This document shows, one piece after another, positions 1 through 7,327 of a stretch of DNA of 38,382 nt. The notes under the pieces are model-generated. The model was not told the origin of the DNA. It saw only the letters and a list, made by a program, of their open reading frames with translations, and made no database searches. Both the position numbers and the translations under genes were made by a program. Positions within the stretch are counted from its first letter, which is position 1; each line of letters opens with the position of its first letter. Origin of the DNA: Fibrobacterales bacterium (GTDB lineage: Bacteria > Fibrobacterota > Fibrobacteria > Fibrobacterales > Fibrobacteraceae); contig BNUP01000006.1 of the NCBI GenBank assembly GCA_025997455.1, positions 1-38,382 of the forward strand, read 5' to 3'.

Positions 1-62
1 TTTCCGTATAAAGCAACATCGGCACTTTCGCAATACGGACATAAAACCTTAACATAAACCAT
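1..62 (-). CDS. IS1-family transposase InsA-like, 5' end only (runs off the window)
   Basis: Read leftward from an ATG at 62, the first 20 codons give MVYVKVLCPYCESADVALYG, the start of the zinc-finger N-terminus seen in IS1-type InsA proteins (C-P-x-C followed by a D-V-x-x-Y-G stretch). A strong Shine-Dalgarno-like AGAGGTGA lies just upstream (about 67-75). InsA binds the IS ends and represses transposition; InsAB is made by frameshifting. Only the first cysteine pair is visible, so the assignment rests on a short segment. The IS terminal inverted repeat should lie between about 63 and 130, but I could not define it without the other end. Confidence 0.55.
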   Translation of the reverse strand, partial: MVYVKVLCPYCESADVALYG

Positions 63-120
63 ATATCACCTCTATTTTGATTTATACCAATATAGAAATA
101 ATAATTTAACTAATTTATGA

Positions 121-290
121 CATTACCCAATTTTTTTACAAGTGGGCGGCTATACTTATTGGCCGCCATTGTTTATACAGATTATCTCAATTTTTTTACA
201 AGTGGGCGGCTATACTTATTGCCCGCCATTGTTTATACAGATTATCACGACTCCTTTTTAATTGGGCGACTATACTTATTGGTCGCCAGA
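121..290. repeat. Family C hairpin repeat, three tandem copies of about 60 bp
   Basis: Three consecutive units at about 121-180, 181-240 and 241-290 share GGGCGGCTATACTTATT followed by a complementary GCCGCC and the spacer ATTGTTTATACAGATTATC. In the third copy GGCGGC/GCCGCC has become GGCGAC/GTCGCC, so both arms changed together. Related single copies lie at about 32270-32326 and 33526-33582. The period and self-complementarity argue for a structured repeat, not CRISPR: no unique spacers separate the units. Confidence 0.75.
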
Positions 291-553
291 AATGCATTCC
301 AGATTGACAGAAAAGAAATAAATAAGTTAGTTAGTTAGTCTGTCCAGTCGCCTAACGGCTTGGTGTCCCGCCTGCACGGGAATGACACAATCGTGCATTC
401 ATTTCCAAGTCATTCCTGCACACACCCTTCATTATTCAAAAAATCATTTTATAGTCTTCAACTCTATAAACTTGCAAGTTGGTCTATGGTAACTCTAAAC
501 TCTCCACTTTACACTTTACTCTATCAACTCCTGCACTGCAGAGTTCGCCATTT
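291..553. other. Gene-free spacer with repeat remnants
   Basis: This stretch follows the family C array and ends at the rpoN stop. It contains a GTGTC...GACAC palindrome with inner CCCG/CGGG (about 361-386). A segment at about 435-478 (ATTCAAAAAATCATTTT, then AACTTGCAAGTTGGT) is closely repeated at 33578-33630. Degenerate 7-bp repeats of the CACTTTA type (about 502-530) lead into CTCCTGCACTGCAGAGTT (528-545). No convincing gene is seen; the plus-strand open frame crossing it runs antisense through rpoN. Confidence 0.6.
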
Positions 554-2077
554 TCACCTATTCTTCCTAACCTTTACGGGTAAAATTCCCATTTTATCGC
601 GGTATTTATTTACCGTTCTGCGGGCAACTTTTAAGCCGCGTTTTTCCAAAATACCTGCAATTTCAAGGTCAGACAACGGAGAGACGGGATTCTCGTTGTT
701 TATCAATTCCCGAATGCTGTCCTTGATTTTCACATTGCTCACTTCCGTGCCGTCATCTTGTGCAACACCCGCCGAGAAGAATTTTTTTAACTCAAAAATG
801 CCATAACTCGTTTGAACATATTTTCCGTTCGTCACGCGATTTACCGTGCTGATATCGCGATTCACCTCATCGGCAATGTCCTGCAAAATCATAGGTCTCA
901 GGTGCTGCGGACCGCGTGCAAAAAAATCGTATTGACGGCGCACTATTGCATTCATAACCAAAAGCATAGTCTGCCTGCGACTCTCAACGCTGTTTATAAA
1001 AATACCCGCCGAGTTGAGTTTATTTCTAATCCAAATTTTGTCTTCGCTGTTTGCACCCTTGCCCCGCAATAAATTTTTATACGACTCGTTAATTCTCAAC
1101 TTTGAGATTGTGCCGTCGCGGAGTTGAACGCTAAAAGAGCCATCCGATTCCTTTCCCACAATAAAATCCGGTGTAATGTAATTTGAATTTGAAACGGGAA
1201 TTTGAGTTAAGGGGTGCGGATTAAGTTTTGCAAGTTCTCGCGTTGCCTCGCTGACTTCCGAGACTTCAATATTCATAACTTTTGCAATTTGCGGATAGCG
1301 GAGATCCAAGAGTAAATCATAATGCCTTTCCAAAATTTGAATTGCAATTTTTGAAAAATTCGGAATGCGCCTCGCCTGAATTAAAAAACATTCCCGAAGG
1401 TCGCACGCCCCTATACCCGGCGGCTCAAAACCCCGTAAAACGGTAAATGCAGTTTGAACCGTAATCGGTGCTTTGTTCAGCGGAATTTCATTTGAAAGAA
1501 CGGAGTCTATGGCGGTAATGTTAGGTGATTTGTTATAACTATCGCTCTGCATTTCGGTTTCCGCACTCCCCTTCCCGGCTTCACTCCTCAAAAATCCGTT
1601 ATCGCCGACACATCCTATTAAATATCGAACACAAATATCCACCTCAGGCGGTAAAATTCGCTCTTTCAATTGATTTAGCAAATAGTCCTGAGTATCCAAA
1701 TCGTAAGTTTGCGGTCGCTCCCAATCATCTTCATCGGAGTCTTTGCGGTTAAAATCTTCAGGCTCGCTATCCTTAAATCCGTCTTTGAAATAGTCCTCCC
1801 AATCCACCTCGCTCTTAATAGGAGTATCTAAAATTCCCTTATCTTCGCCGTTGTATTCGTATTCGCTAATTGCATCGCCGCCTTCTTCCTGTGCGTCTTC
1901 ATCATCTTCTTTTTCGTTATCATCTACTTCCAAAAGCGGGTTCGCCTCCAACTCCTGCTGAACCGCGACTTCCAACTCCAAAGAATTCATTTGCAAAATT
2001 TGCGATGCAAGTATAACCTGTGCGGAGAGTTTTTGCTCCGCTCTCATACCTTGCGAAATGTTCATCTGTATTGGCAT
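554..2077 (-). CDS. rpoN: RNA polymerase sigma-54 factor
   Basis: Sigma-54 directs RNA polymerase to -24/-12 promoters and needs an AAA+ activator to open them. The 507-residue protein has the expected order: Gln/Leu-rich region I at the N-terminus (LSAQVILASQILQMNSLELE), an acidic region II (about residues 50-125, rich in Asp/Glu), the core-binding region, and a C-terminal RpoN box ending ARRTVNKYRDKMGI (family consensus ARRTVAKYRE). Length is normal. A TACATTCC promoter-like motif lies 11 nt before the ATG, and a family B repeat lies directly upstream of that. No obvious sigma-54 activator is in the window; the kinase at 18958-19809 is of the type that often feeds one. Confidence 0.95.
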   Translation of the reverse strand: MPIQMNISQGMRAEQKLSAQVILASQILQMNSLELEVAVQQELEANPLLEVDDNEKEDDEDAQEEGGDAISEYEYNGEDKGILDTPIKSEVDWEDYFKDGFKDSEPEDFNRKDSDEDDWERPQTYDLDTQDYLLNQLKERILPPEVDICVRYLIGCVGDNGFLRSEAGKGSAETEMQSDSYNKSPNITAIDSVLSNEIPLNKAPITVQTAFTVLRGFEPPGIGACDLRECFLIQARRIPNFSKIAIQILERHYDLLLDLRYPQIAKVMNIEVSEVSEATRELAKLNPHPLTQIPVSNSNYITPDFIVGKESDGSFSVQLRDGTISKLRINESYKNLLRGKGANSEDKIWIRNKLNSAGIFINSVESRRQTMLLVMNAIVRRQYDFFARGPQHLRPMILQDIADEVNRDISTVNRVTNGKYVQTSYGIFELKKFFSAGVAQDDGTEVSNVKIKDSIRELINNENPVSPLSDLEIAGILEKRGLKVARRTVNKYRDKMGILPVKVRKNR

Positions 2078-2088
2078 AGACTTTGCAA

Positions 2089-2096
2089 GGAATGTA
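2089..2096 (-). promoter_or_regulatory. Promoter -7-like motif TACATTCC upstream of rpoN
   Basis: On the minus strand TTTCTACATTCC precedes the rpoN ATG by 11 nt. The same core recurs before many genes in this window, usually at 4-7 nt. The longer gap here predicts a leader of only a few nucleotides. Confidence 0.45.
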
Positions 2097-2106
2097 GAAA
2101 CTTTTT

Positions 2107-2187
2107 CCCCCCGTTAGCCCTGCGGGCATCCCGAACGGGGGGAGGCGTAAGTCGTGCCGTGAAAGCACGACTTAACGATGGGGGGGG
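2107..2187. repeat. Family B structured repeat, intergenic copy 1
   Basis: Order of parts: C-run, GTTAGCCCTGCGGGC (a GCCC/GGGC mini-hairpin), G-run pairing with the C-run, a second hairpin AAGTCGTGC...GCACGACTT, then another G-run at 2180-2187. The two G-runs can compete for the same C-run. The same architecture with a different second stem is found at 38287-38363 and inside pgpA at 16529-16604. Confidence 0.75.
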
Positions 2188-2341
2188 TGTGTTTGGGCGT
2201 TCCCTCGCTTCGCTCGGTCGTGCTAAAGCACTAACGCAAACTCGGCAGTGCAGGAGTTGAAAGTTGAAAGTTATTATTCTTTACTCTCTACTCTTTTCAC
2301 TTTTTTGGGGGCGTTCTATCCACACCGCGTTCCCTTAGTCT
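2188..2341. other. Spacer between rpoN and putP with palindromes and heptamer repeats
   Basis: Right after family B copy 1 comes a further palindromic segment (GGGCGTT ... GTGCTAAAGCAC ... AACGC, about 2193-2236). It is followed by ACTCGGCAGTGCAGGAGTTG and drifting GTTGAAAGTT and TACTCTC repeats (2240-2305), and ACACCGCGTTCCCTT (2322-2336), which recurs inverted near 33450. No gene is seen. Confidence 0.55.
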
Positions 2342-3817
2342 TCAATCTCCCAATTTTGTGTAAGCCTCGTACTCGGCTGCAATTTCTTTGCCGGGTTTCT
2401 GTCCCAGCAAACTGACTATCACGGCAATCTCAAAGCAGGCGGCAAATCCCGGAATAATTTCATAAATGTCAAAAATTCCGCCATGAAGTTGCTTCCAAAC
2501 AATCACTGTGACACCGCCAGCAATTAAACCGCTGAGTGCACCGTTGCGGGTAATGCCCTTCCAAAACAGGGAGAGTAAAATCAAAGGACCGAAGGTGGCG
2601 CCAAAACCTGCCCACGCATAACTAACCAACCCGAAAATAGAACTCATAGGGTCGAGAGATAAAAAGAATGCCACAAGGGCAACCACCACCACGGTTACAC
2701 GACTCATTAAAAGGGTTTGCTTTTCCGATGCATTTTTATTTAAAAAAGTTTGGTAAATATCGCGTGAAAAAGCAGATGCGGCAACGAGCAACTGTGAATC
2801 CGCACTGCTCATAGCCGCGGCTAAAATGCCGCACAAAAAGATGCCCGCCAAAAACGAGGGAAACATCACTTTAAGCGTTTCTATAAACACCGTTTCCTGC
2901 ATACCGGGAGCAAGCGGCGTTCCCAAATATGCATTGCCGAAAGCACCTATCAAAAGCGCACCCGCAAATGCAATCACCACCCAAACCATCGCAATTCTCC
3001 GAGAGGTTCTAACTTCTTTGTTGGAGCGAAGTCCCATAAATCGAACAAGTATGTGTGGCATTCCAAAATAACCGAGTCCCCAAGCCAAAGCCGAAACTAT
3101 GCCAAGAGTGCCAAAGGGAACATTCGGGTTATCGTGAAAGGGGTTGAGCATTTCGGTGCCGACAGCCGCAACAGTCTCGTGCCAACCGCCAAAAGAAAAT
3201 ATGGCACCGATTGTGGTTGCCACAAGAGCGAAAAACATAAGGGAACCCTGCATAAAATCGGTGGAAACAACCGCCAAGTAGCCACCCAAAAGCGTATAGG
3301 TTAAAATAACGGCAATGCCCAAAATTAGAGCATACAAATAGGGAATATCAAAAACGGAATTGAATAACTTGGCACACGCCACAAAGCCCGATGCCGCGTA
3401 AATAGTGAAAAATATAAGGATAAATATAACGCTTACAAGAGAGATGATGCGAGAGTTGTCTTTAAATCGGTTTGTGAAAAATTCGGGGATGGTAATGGAA
3501 TCGCCCGCGTGAATCGTGTATTTGCGGAGTCTCTTTGCCACAAACAGCCAATTGAGGTAGGTTCCTATAATTAGACCGATTGCCGTCCAAAACGCCTCTT
3601 TCATTCCCCCCAAATAAGCAACGCCCGGAAGCCCCATTAAAAGCCAGCCCGACATATCGGACGCCTCCGCACTGAGTGCAGTTTGCCAAGGTCCCGTGTT
3701 GCGCGATCCCAAAAAGAAATCGCTGGAACTTTTGTTTTTTTTGGTGTTTCGGAGACCCAAATACACCATAAACGCCAAGTATAATACAAAAGCAGCAATT
3801 GTAGCCGGACTATCCAT
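2342..3817 (-). CDS. putP: Sodium/proline symporter (SSS family)
   Basis: The 491-residue membrane protein imports proline with Na+ across the inner membrane. It fits the sodium:solute symporter family in length (E. coli PutP about 500 residues), in about 13 hydrophobic segments, and in motifs such as SDMSGWLLMGLPGVAYLGG in the N-terminal third and AAAMSSADSQLLVAASAFSRD in the middle. Proline as substrate is inferred from overall resemblance. The gene is monocistronic here: rpoN lies downstream in the same direction after a repeat-filled spacer, and a family A repeat lies upstream. Confidence 0.9.
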   Translation of the reverse strand: MDSPATIAAFVLYLAFMVYLGLRNTKKNKSSSDFFLGSRNTGPWQTALSAEASDMSGWLLMGLPGVAYLGGMKEAFWTAIGLIIGTYLNWLFVAKRLRKYTIHAGDSITIPEFFTNRFKDNSRIISLVSVIFILIFFTIYAASGFVACAKLFNSVFDIPYLYALILGIAVILTYTLLGGYLAVVSTDFMQGSLMFFALVATTIGAIFSFGGWHETVAAVGTEMLNPFHDNPNVPFGTLGIVSALAWGLGYFGMPHILVRFMGLRSNKEVRTSRRIAMVWVVIAFAGALLIGAFGNAYLGTPLAPGMQETVFIETLKVMFPSFLAGIFLCGILAAAMSSADSQLLVAASAFSRDIYQTFLNKNASEKQTLLMSRVTVVVVALVAFFLSLDPMSSIFGLVSYAWAGFGATFGPLILLSLFWKGITRNGALSGLIAGGVTVIVWKQLHGGIFDIYEIIPGFAACFEIAVIVSLLGQKPGKEIAAEYEAYTKLGD

Positions 3818-3849
3818 TAAAACTCCGCAGGTTGAATGTGGAGGAGTAA

Positions 3850-4015
3850 TATAGTAATCTCCGAAGAACTCTCCAAAACTTTATCTCATAAAACAAGGAG
3901 TTCTTCGGAGACGACGGCGAACTCCTTAAATTTGCATAAAAACACGGTTCGCCAATGTCGCTTAGAGAACCTCTATCAACCACTTATGAGGTTAATAGAG
4001 GTTCTCTATAGTAAT
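3850..4015 (-). repeat. Family A three-hairpin repeat, divergent copy upstream of hsdR
   Basis: The element (about 3859-4006) is flanked by a 9-bp direct repeat TATAGTAAT (3850-3858 and 4007-4015), a likely target-site duplication. It contains a perfect 13-bp stem CTCCGAAGAACTC / GAGTTCTTCGGAG, the conserved linker ACGACGGCGAACT, a GGCGAAC/GTTCGCC hairpin, ATGTCGCTTAG, and a third stem AGAGAACCTCTAT / ATAGAGGTTCTCT. It lies in the opposite orientation to the copy inside hsdR. Stems 1 and 3 differ in sequence from that copy but remain paired. Confidence 0.8.
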
Positions 4016-4053
4016 CTATTACGACCTCTTAACGAGGTTTATCAAAGAATTAC

Positions 4054-4061
4054 TACATTTA
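4054..4061 (+). promoter_or_regulatory. Promoter -7-like motif TACATTTA upstream of hsdR
   Basis: TACTACATTTA lies 7 nt before the hsdR ATG at 4069, with no Shine-Dalgarno sequence between. It fits the window-wide motif TA(C/T)nTT(T/C). Confidence 0.45.
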
Positions 4062-4068
4062 ATACCTA

Positions 4069-6630
4069 ATGAATACCGACAACGAGGCACAAGCACGGTT
4101 AAAAATCAACAAAATGCTGGAAGACTCCGGTTGGCGATTGTTGGATGCGGGCAAGCAAAAACGCAATGTAGATGTGGAGCACAAAGGCGATAACGGGGTG
4201 CTTGACTATTTGTTGTTCGATAGCAAAAATTTTCCGTTGTGCGTATTAGAGGCTAAAAAACCGTCCATCAACCCTCTGTCTGCCAAAGATCAAGCCCGGC
4301 GGTATGCGGAATCTCAAAATATTCGATTTGTGATTTTATCCAACGGCGATATTTCTTATTTGTGGGACATTAAAAACGGAAACCCGCAAATTATTACCTC
4401 CATACCTACGCAAGAATCTTTAGAAGCCCGCACTCATTTTAGGCGCGAAGTCAGGGCACTCTCTAGCGAGGTGATTACCCCTGAATATGTTTCCGATAGC
4501 GAGCGAATTTTACGCCCTTACCAAATAGAGGCAATAAAAGCAATACAAACCGCCGCGATTACAGGGAGCGATCGATTTTTAATTGAGATGGCAACAGGTT
4601 TAGGCAAAACCTTAACCGCCGCTGCGATTATCCAAATGTTTTTGCGTACAGGTAACCTCTATTAACCTCATAAGAGGTTGGTAGAGGTTACCAAGCGACA
4701 TGGGCGAACTGCATTTTTTATGCAAATTTGAGTAGTTCGCCGTCGTCTCTAAAAACTCAAATCTGTGGAATTGTGTTGCAAAGGGAGTTTTTAGAGGTTT
4801 CCTACAGGGAATGCCTCTCGCGTTTTGTTTTTGGTGGATAGGTTAGAATTGGAGGTGCAAGCGGGCAAGCGCGATTTGCCAAAATACCTTAAAGATTATA
4901 CGGTAGTTATCTACAAGCAAAAAAAAGAGGATTGGAAAAAAGCCGATATAGTGGTTTCTACTATCCAAAGTTTAATGGCAAGCGATAAATATAAATTTTT
5001 GTTTTCGCCTACGGATTTTGATTTTATTATCTCTGATGAAGCACACCGCTCTATTGGCGGCAATTCTCGTGCAGTATTCGAGTATTTTATCGGTTATAAA
5101 TTGGGGCTTACCGCCACGCCAAAGGATTACATTAAAAATATTGACGAGAGAGTATTAAAAGAACGCGACCCAAAGGCTTTGGAACGCCGCTTGCTGCTCG
5201 ATACTTATAAAACTTTTGGTTGCGAATCTGGCGAGCCTACTTACCGCTATAGTTTGCCGCAAGGCGTGGAGGCAGGTTATTTAATCAATCCATTAGTTAT
5301 CAATGCCAAAACCGACATCACTACCGAGATGCTCTCTGTGCAAGGTTATGCGGCTATTGGCATTACCGAAGATGGCGAAGAAACCGAAGAAACTGTGTAT
5401 CAAAAAGATTTTGAAAAACGGTTTTTTAACGAAAGAGTCAATATGATTTTTTGCAAGGCGTTTTTAGAAAATGCCGAGCGAGACCCGATAAGTGGCGAAA
5501 TAGGCAAGTCCCTTATTTTTTGCGTGAGTCAAAACCATGCGGCAAAAATTACGCAGATTTTAAACGAGTTTGCGATGCAAGCCTTCCCGAATAAATACAA
5601 CTCGGATTTTGCAAAGCAAGTCACAAGTTCCGCCCTTGATGCCCAAAATATGACGGTTCAATTTGCGAACAATAAACTCGGCGGAGTTAGCCAATTTTTA
5701 GAAGGCTATGAGACTAGCAAAACGAGAGTTTGCGTTACCGTAGGGATGATGACCACCGGATACGATTGCAGCGACTTGCTGAATATCGCTTTTATGCGAC
5801 CTATATTTTCACCCACCGATTTTGTGCAAATGAAGGGTCGCGGCACCCGCAAGCATACTTTTAAATATAGGGATACCGATAAAAATACTACTGAAGTTGA
5901 AAAGACACAATTCAAATTATTTGATTTTTTTGAGAACTGCAAGTATTTTGAACAAGACTTTCAGTATGATAAAAAATTACTTTTACCTGCTAATTCCATA
6001 CAATCACATTCGGATGGCGGAGTGCGCGATTCTGCAACGCCGATGTGGCATACCCTAACATCCAACGCCGAAGATTCTCTCAAAACAATAGAAATAAAAA
6101 ATATCGATGCCAATGGAATGCGTATCGACAGAGAATTTTGGGGTAATGTGCAAAAAGAGATTTCGGCGGATTATGAGATTAAGCAAGCGGTGAATAACGA
6201 TAATTGGGATAGGGCTATTAACCTCGTAAAAGATAAATATGAAGACAAACCCGAACTATTTGCCAATCTGGATAAAATTAAAAAGGCAAACAACCTTAAC
6301 CGCCGAGTGAGTTGGCGAGAGGTTTTGGAAAAAATCTTTGGCTTTATTCCGAGTTTCAAAGATAAAAACACCTTGCTTGAAGATGAATGCGACAAATTTA
6401 TTTTGATTTCCAAACCCGATGCGGAGATTGTTCCGCAAGTCAAAAATTTTATCAAGGCATACATTGCCGACAGCAATTTTAGGGACATCATCGAAAAACA
6501 AAACTACCCGCGCCTAAACACCGACTGCCCGGGCTTTAACTTAGATGACTATAAAAAATTGGGCGAACTGCGCAAGATTTTACCTATCTATATCAAAGAC
6601 AATATAAGCCTAAACGCTTTTATGGAGTGA
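4069..6630 (+). pseudogene. hsdR: Type I restriction enzyme subunit R, interrupted by a family A repeat
   Basis: HsdR supplies ATP-driven DNA translocation and cleavage. The N-terminal part (4069-4665) has a PD-(D/E)XK nuclease core (VLDYLLF ... CVLEAKK, residues about 43-64) and Walker A MATGLGKT. After the insert the frame resumes with VLFLVDRL, then DEAH (SDEAHRSIGG), GLTATPKDY, and the helicase motif QMKGRGTRK. The insert at 4651-4802 introduces a TAA at 4663. Both parts are in the same frame, and removing 156 bp (element plus one copy of the flanking TACA/TACAG) restores an uninterrupted 801-residue HsdR reading LRTGNASRVLFLVDRL across the join. As read, the protein stops after 198 residues, just past Walker A, so restriction should be lost unless the insert is excised or bypassed. 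Confidence 0.9.
4651..4802 (+). repeat. Family A three-hairpin repeat inserted in hsdR
   Basis: A 152-bp element flanked by TACA (4647-4650 and 4803-4806; TACAG if ambiguous bases are counted). Its ends are imperfect inverted repeats: GGTAACCTCTA on the left, TAGAGGTTTCC on the right. Hairpins: 4651-4692 (GGTAACCTCTA...TAGAGGTTACC), 4703-4741 (GGCGAACT...AGTTCGCC) and 4747-4796 (CTCTAAAAACTC...GAGTTTTTAGAG). It carries no gene, so it resembles a non-autonomous mobile element. Two full copies at 18651-18957 have exactly the same length. Confidence 0.9.
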
Positions 6631-6639
6631 AAAATAATG

Positions 6640-6647
6640 TATATTTG
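6640..6647 (+). promoter_or_regulatory. Promoter -7-like motif TATATTTG before the PIN gene
   Basis: ATAATGTATATTTG, 10 nt after the hsdR stop, matches the Bacteroidota-type TAnnTTTG exactly and is repeated almost identically before the Bro-N gene at 9561. Here the leader would be about 38 nt and contains a good Shine-Dalgarno sequence, unlike most genes that carry the motif. Confidence 0.45.
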
Positions 6648-6685
6648 TACTAAATTTAGTCAATTCATAATAGGAAGGATTCCCA

Positions 6686-7120
6686 TTGAAAATTTATTTG
6701 GATAATTGTTGCTATAATCGACCGTATGACGATCAGTCGCAAATACTTGTCCGGCTTGAATCAGAGGCAAAATTGCAAATACAGCAGTTGGTGTTTGAAG
6801 GGCAATTGGATTTGATATGGTCGTTTATTCTACAACACGAAAATGATGCGAATCCTTTTATCAAACGGAAAAAAAGAATAGCAACTTGGGAGCATATAGC
6901 TAAATATAGTGTGATTTTTTCAGATGAAATTCAACGAATGGCTGATGATATTGCACTCCTTAACATTAAACCAAAAGATGCTTGGCATGTTGCTTGTGCT
7001 ATTTCAGAAAACGCAGATTATCTTATTACAACTGATAAGAAATTGTTAAATAAGCCAGTCAAAGGCATAGAGATTGTTAATCCAATTGTTTTTTTAGAGA
7101 GGTACTACGATGAGAAGTGA
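6686..7120 (+). CDS. PIN-domain protein, probable toxin ribonuclease
   Basis: PIN domains are Mg2+-dependent RNases, often the toxin of toxin-antitoxin pairs. The 144-residue protein shows the fold's acidic residues: Asp in IYLDNCCYNRPYDD near the N-terminus, KDAWHVACAI in the C-terminal half, and ADYLITTDKKLL. The start is a TTG at 6686, chosen because AGGAAGGA sits 6 nt upstream and the protein begins right at the first PIN strand. The gene overlaps the next small gene by 11 nt, which suggests translational coupling. The pair lies between hsdR and hsdM, so it may be an addiction module inside the restriction locus. Target RNA is unknown. Confidence 0.8.
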   Translation: MKIYLDNCCYNRPYDDQSQILVRLESEAKLQIQQLVFEGQLDLIWSFILQHENDANPFIKRKKRIATWEHIAKYSVIFSDEIQRMADDIALLNIKPKDAWHVACAISENADYLITTDKKLLNKPVKGIEIVNPIVFLERYYDEK

Positions 7121-7316
7121 TGCTGTTATACAGAGTGAGGGTATGCAAGCCCTTTTCGATAGTTTGAACATAGTAGAGGCAGAGCGGTTTATTACGCTTT
7201 TGCTGCGGGAATCTTTTGACTATACCGAATGGCAACGGGATTTATGGAAAGGTCAATCGGTTGCAGAAATAGGGCAAAAAGCAAAAGCCCATTGGGAAGC
7301 CACGCATCCTAGATAG
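7110..7316 (+). CDS. Small partner protein of the PIN protein, possible antitoxin
   Basis: A 68-residue, mostly helical protein (contains FITLLLRESFDYTEWQRDLW and ends WEATHPR). The ATG overlaps the end of the PIN gene, and the stop is 11 nt before hsdM. I do not recognise a DNA-binding motif. The coupled layout suggests it is the partner, possibly the antitoxin, of the PIN protein. The order (toxin gene first) is the less common one for such pairs. Function is inferred from context only. Confidence 0.6.
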   Translation: MRSDAVIQSEGMQALFDSLNIVEAERFITLLLRESFDYTEWQRDLWKGQSVAEIGQKAKAHWEATHPR

Positions 7317-7327
7317 AGAATTATAAA

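Noticed and set aside
121..290. Possible CRISPR array
   Set aside because: Units are directly adjacent with no unique spacers, only three copies, and the repeat is an intergenic hairpin family found elsewhere. No cas genes are present.
117..338. 73-residue open frame over the family C array
   Set aside because: The predicted protein is just the translation of the 60-bp repeat (FFTSGRLYLL repeated); no ribosome site and no sign of coding selection.
360..806. 148-residue plus-strand open frame
   Set aside because: More than half runs antisense through rpoN, the rest through repeats; composition is typical of a shadow frame.
3836..4069. 77-residue open frame upstream of hsdR
   Set aside because: It is read through the family A element and its flanking duplications; no homology to any protein I know.
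4651..4802. Group I/II intron or intein in hsdR
   Set aside because: At 152 bp it is far too short, has no group II domain V or open frame, and contains in-frame stops, so it cannot be an intein. It is a repeat copy also found outside genes.
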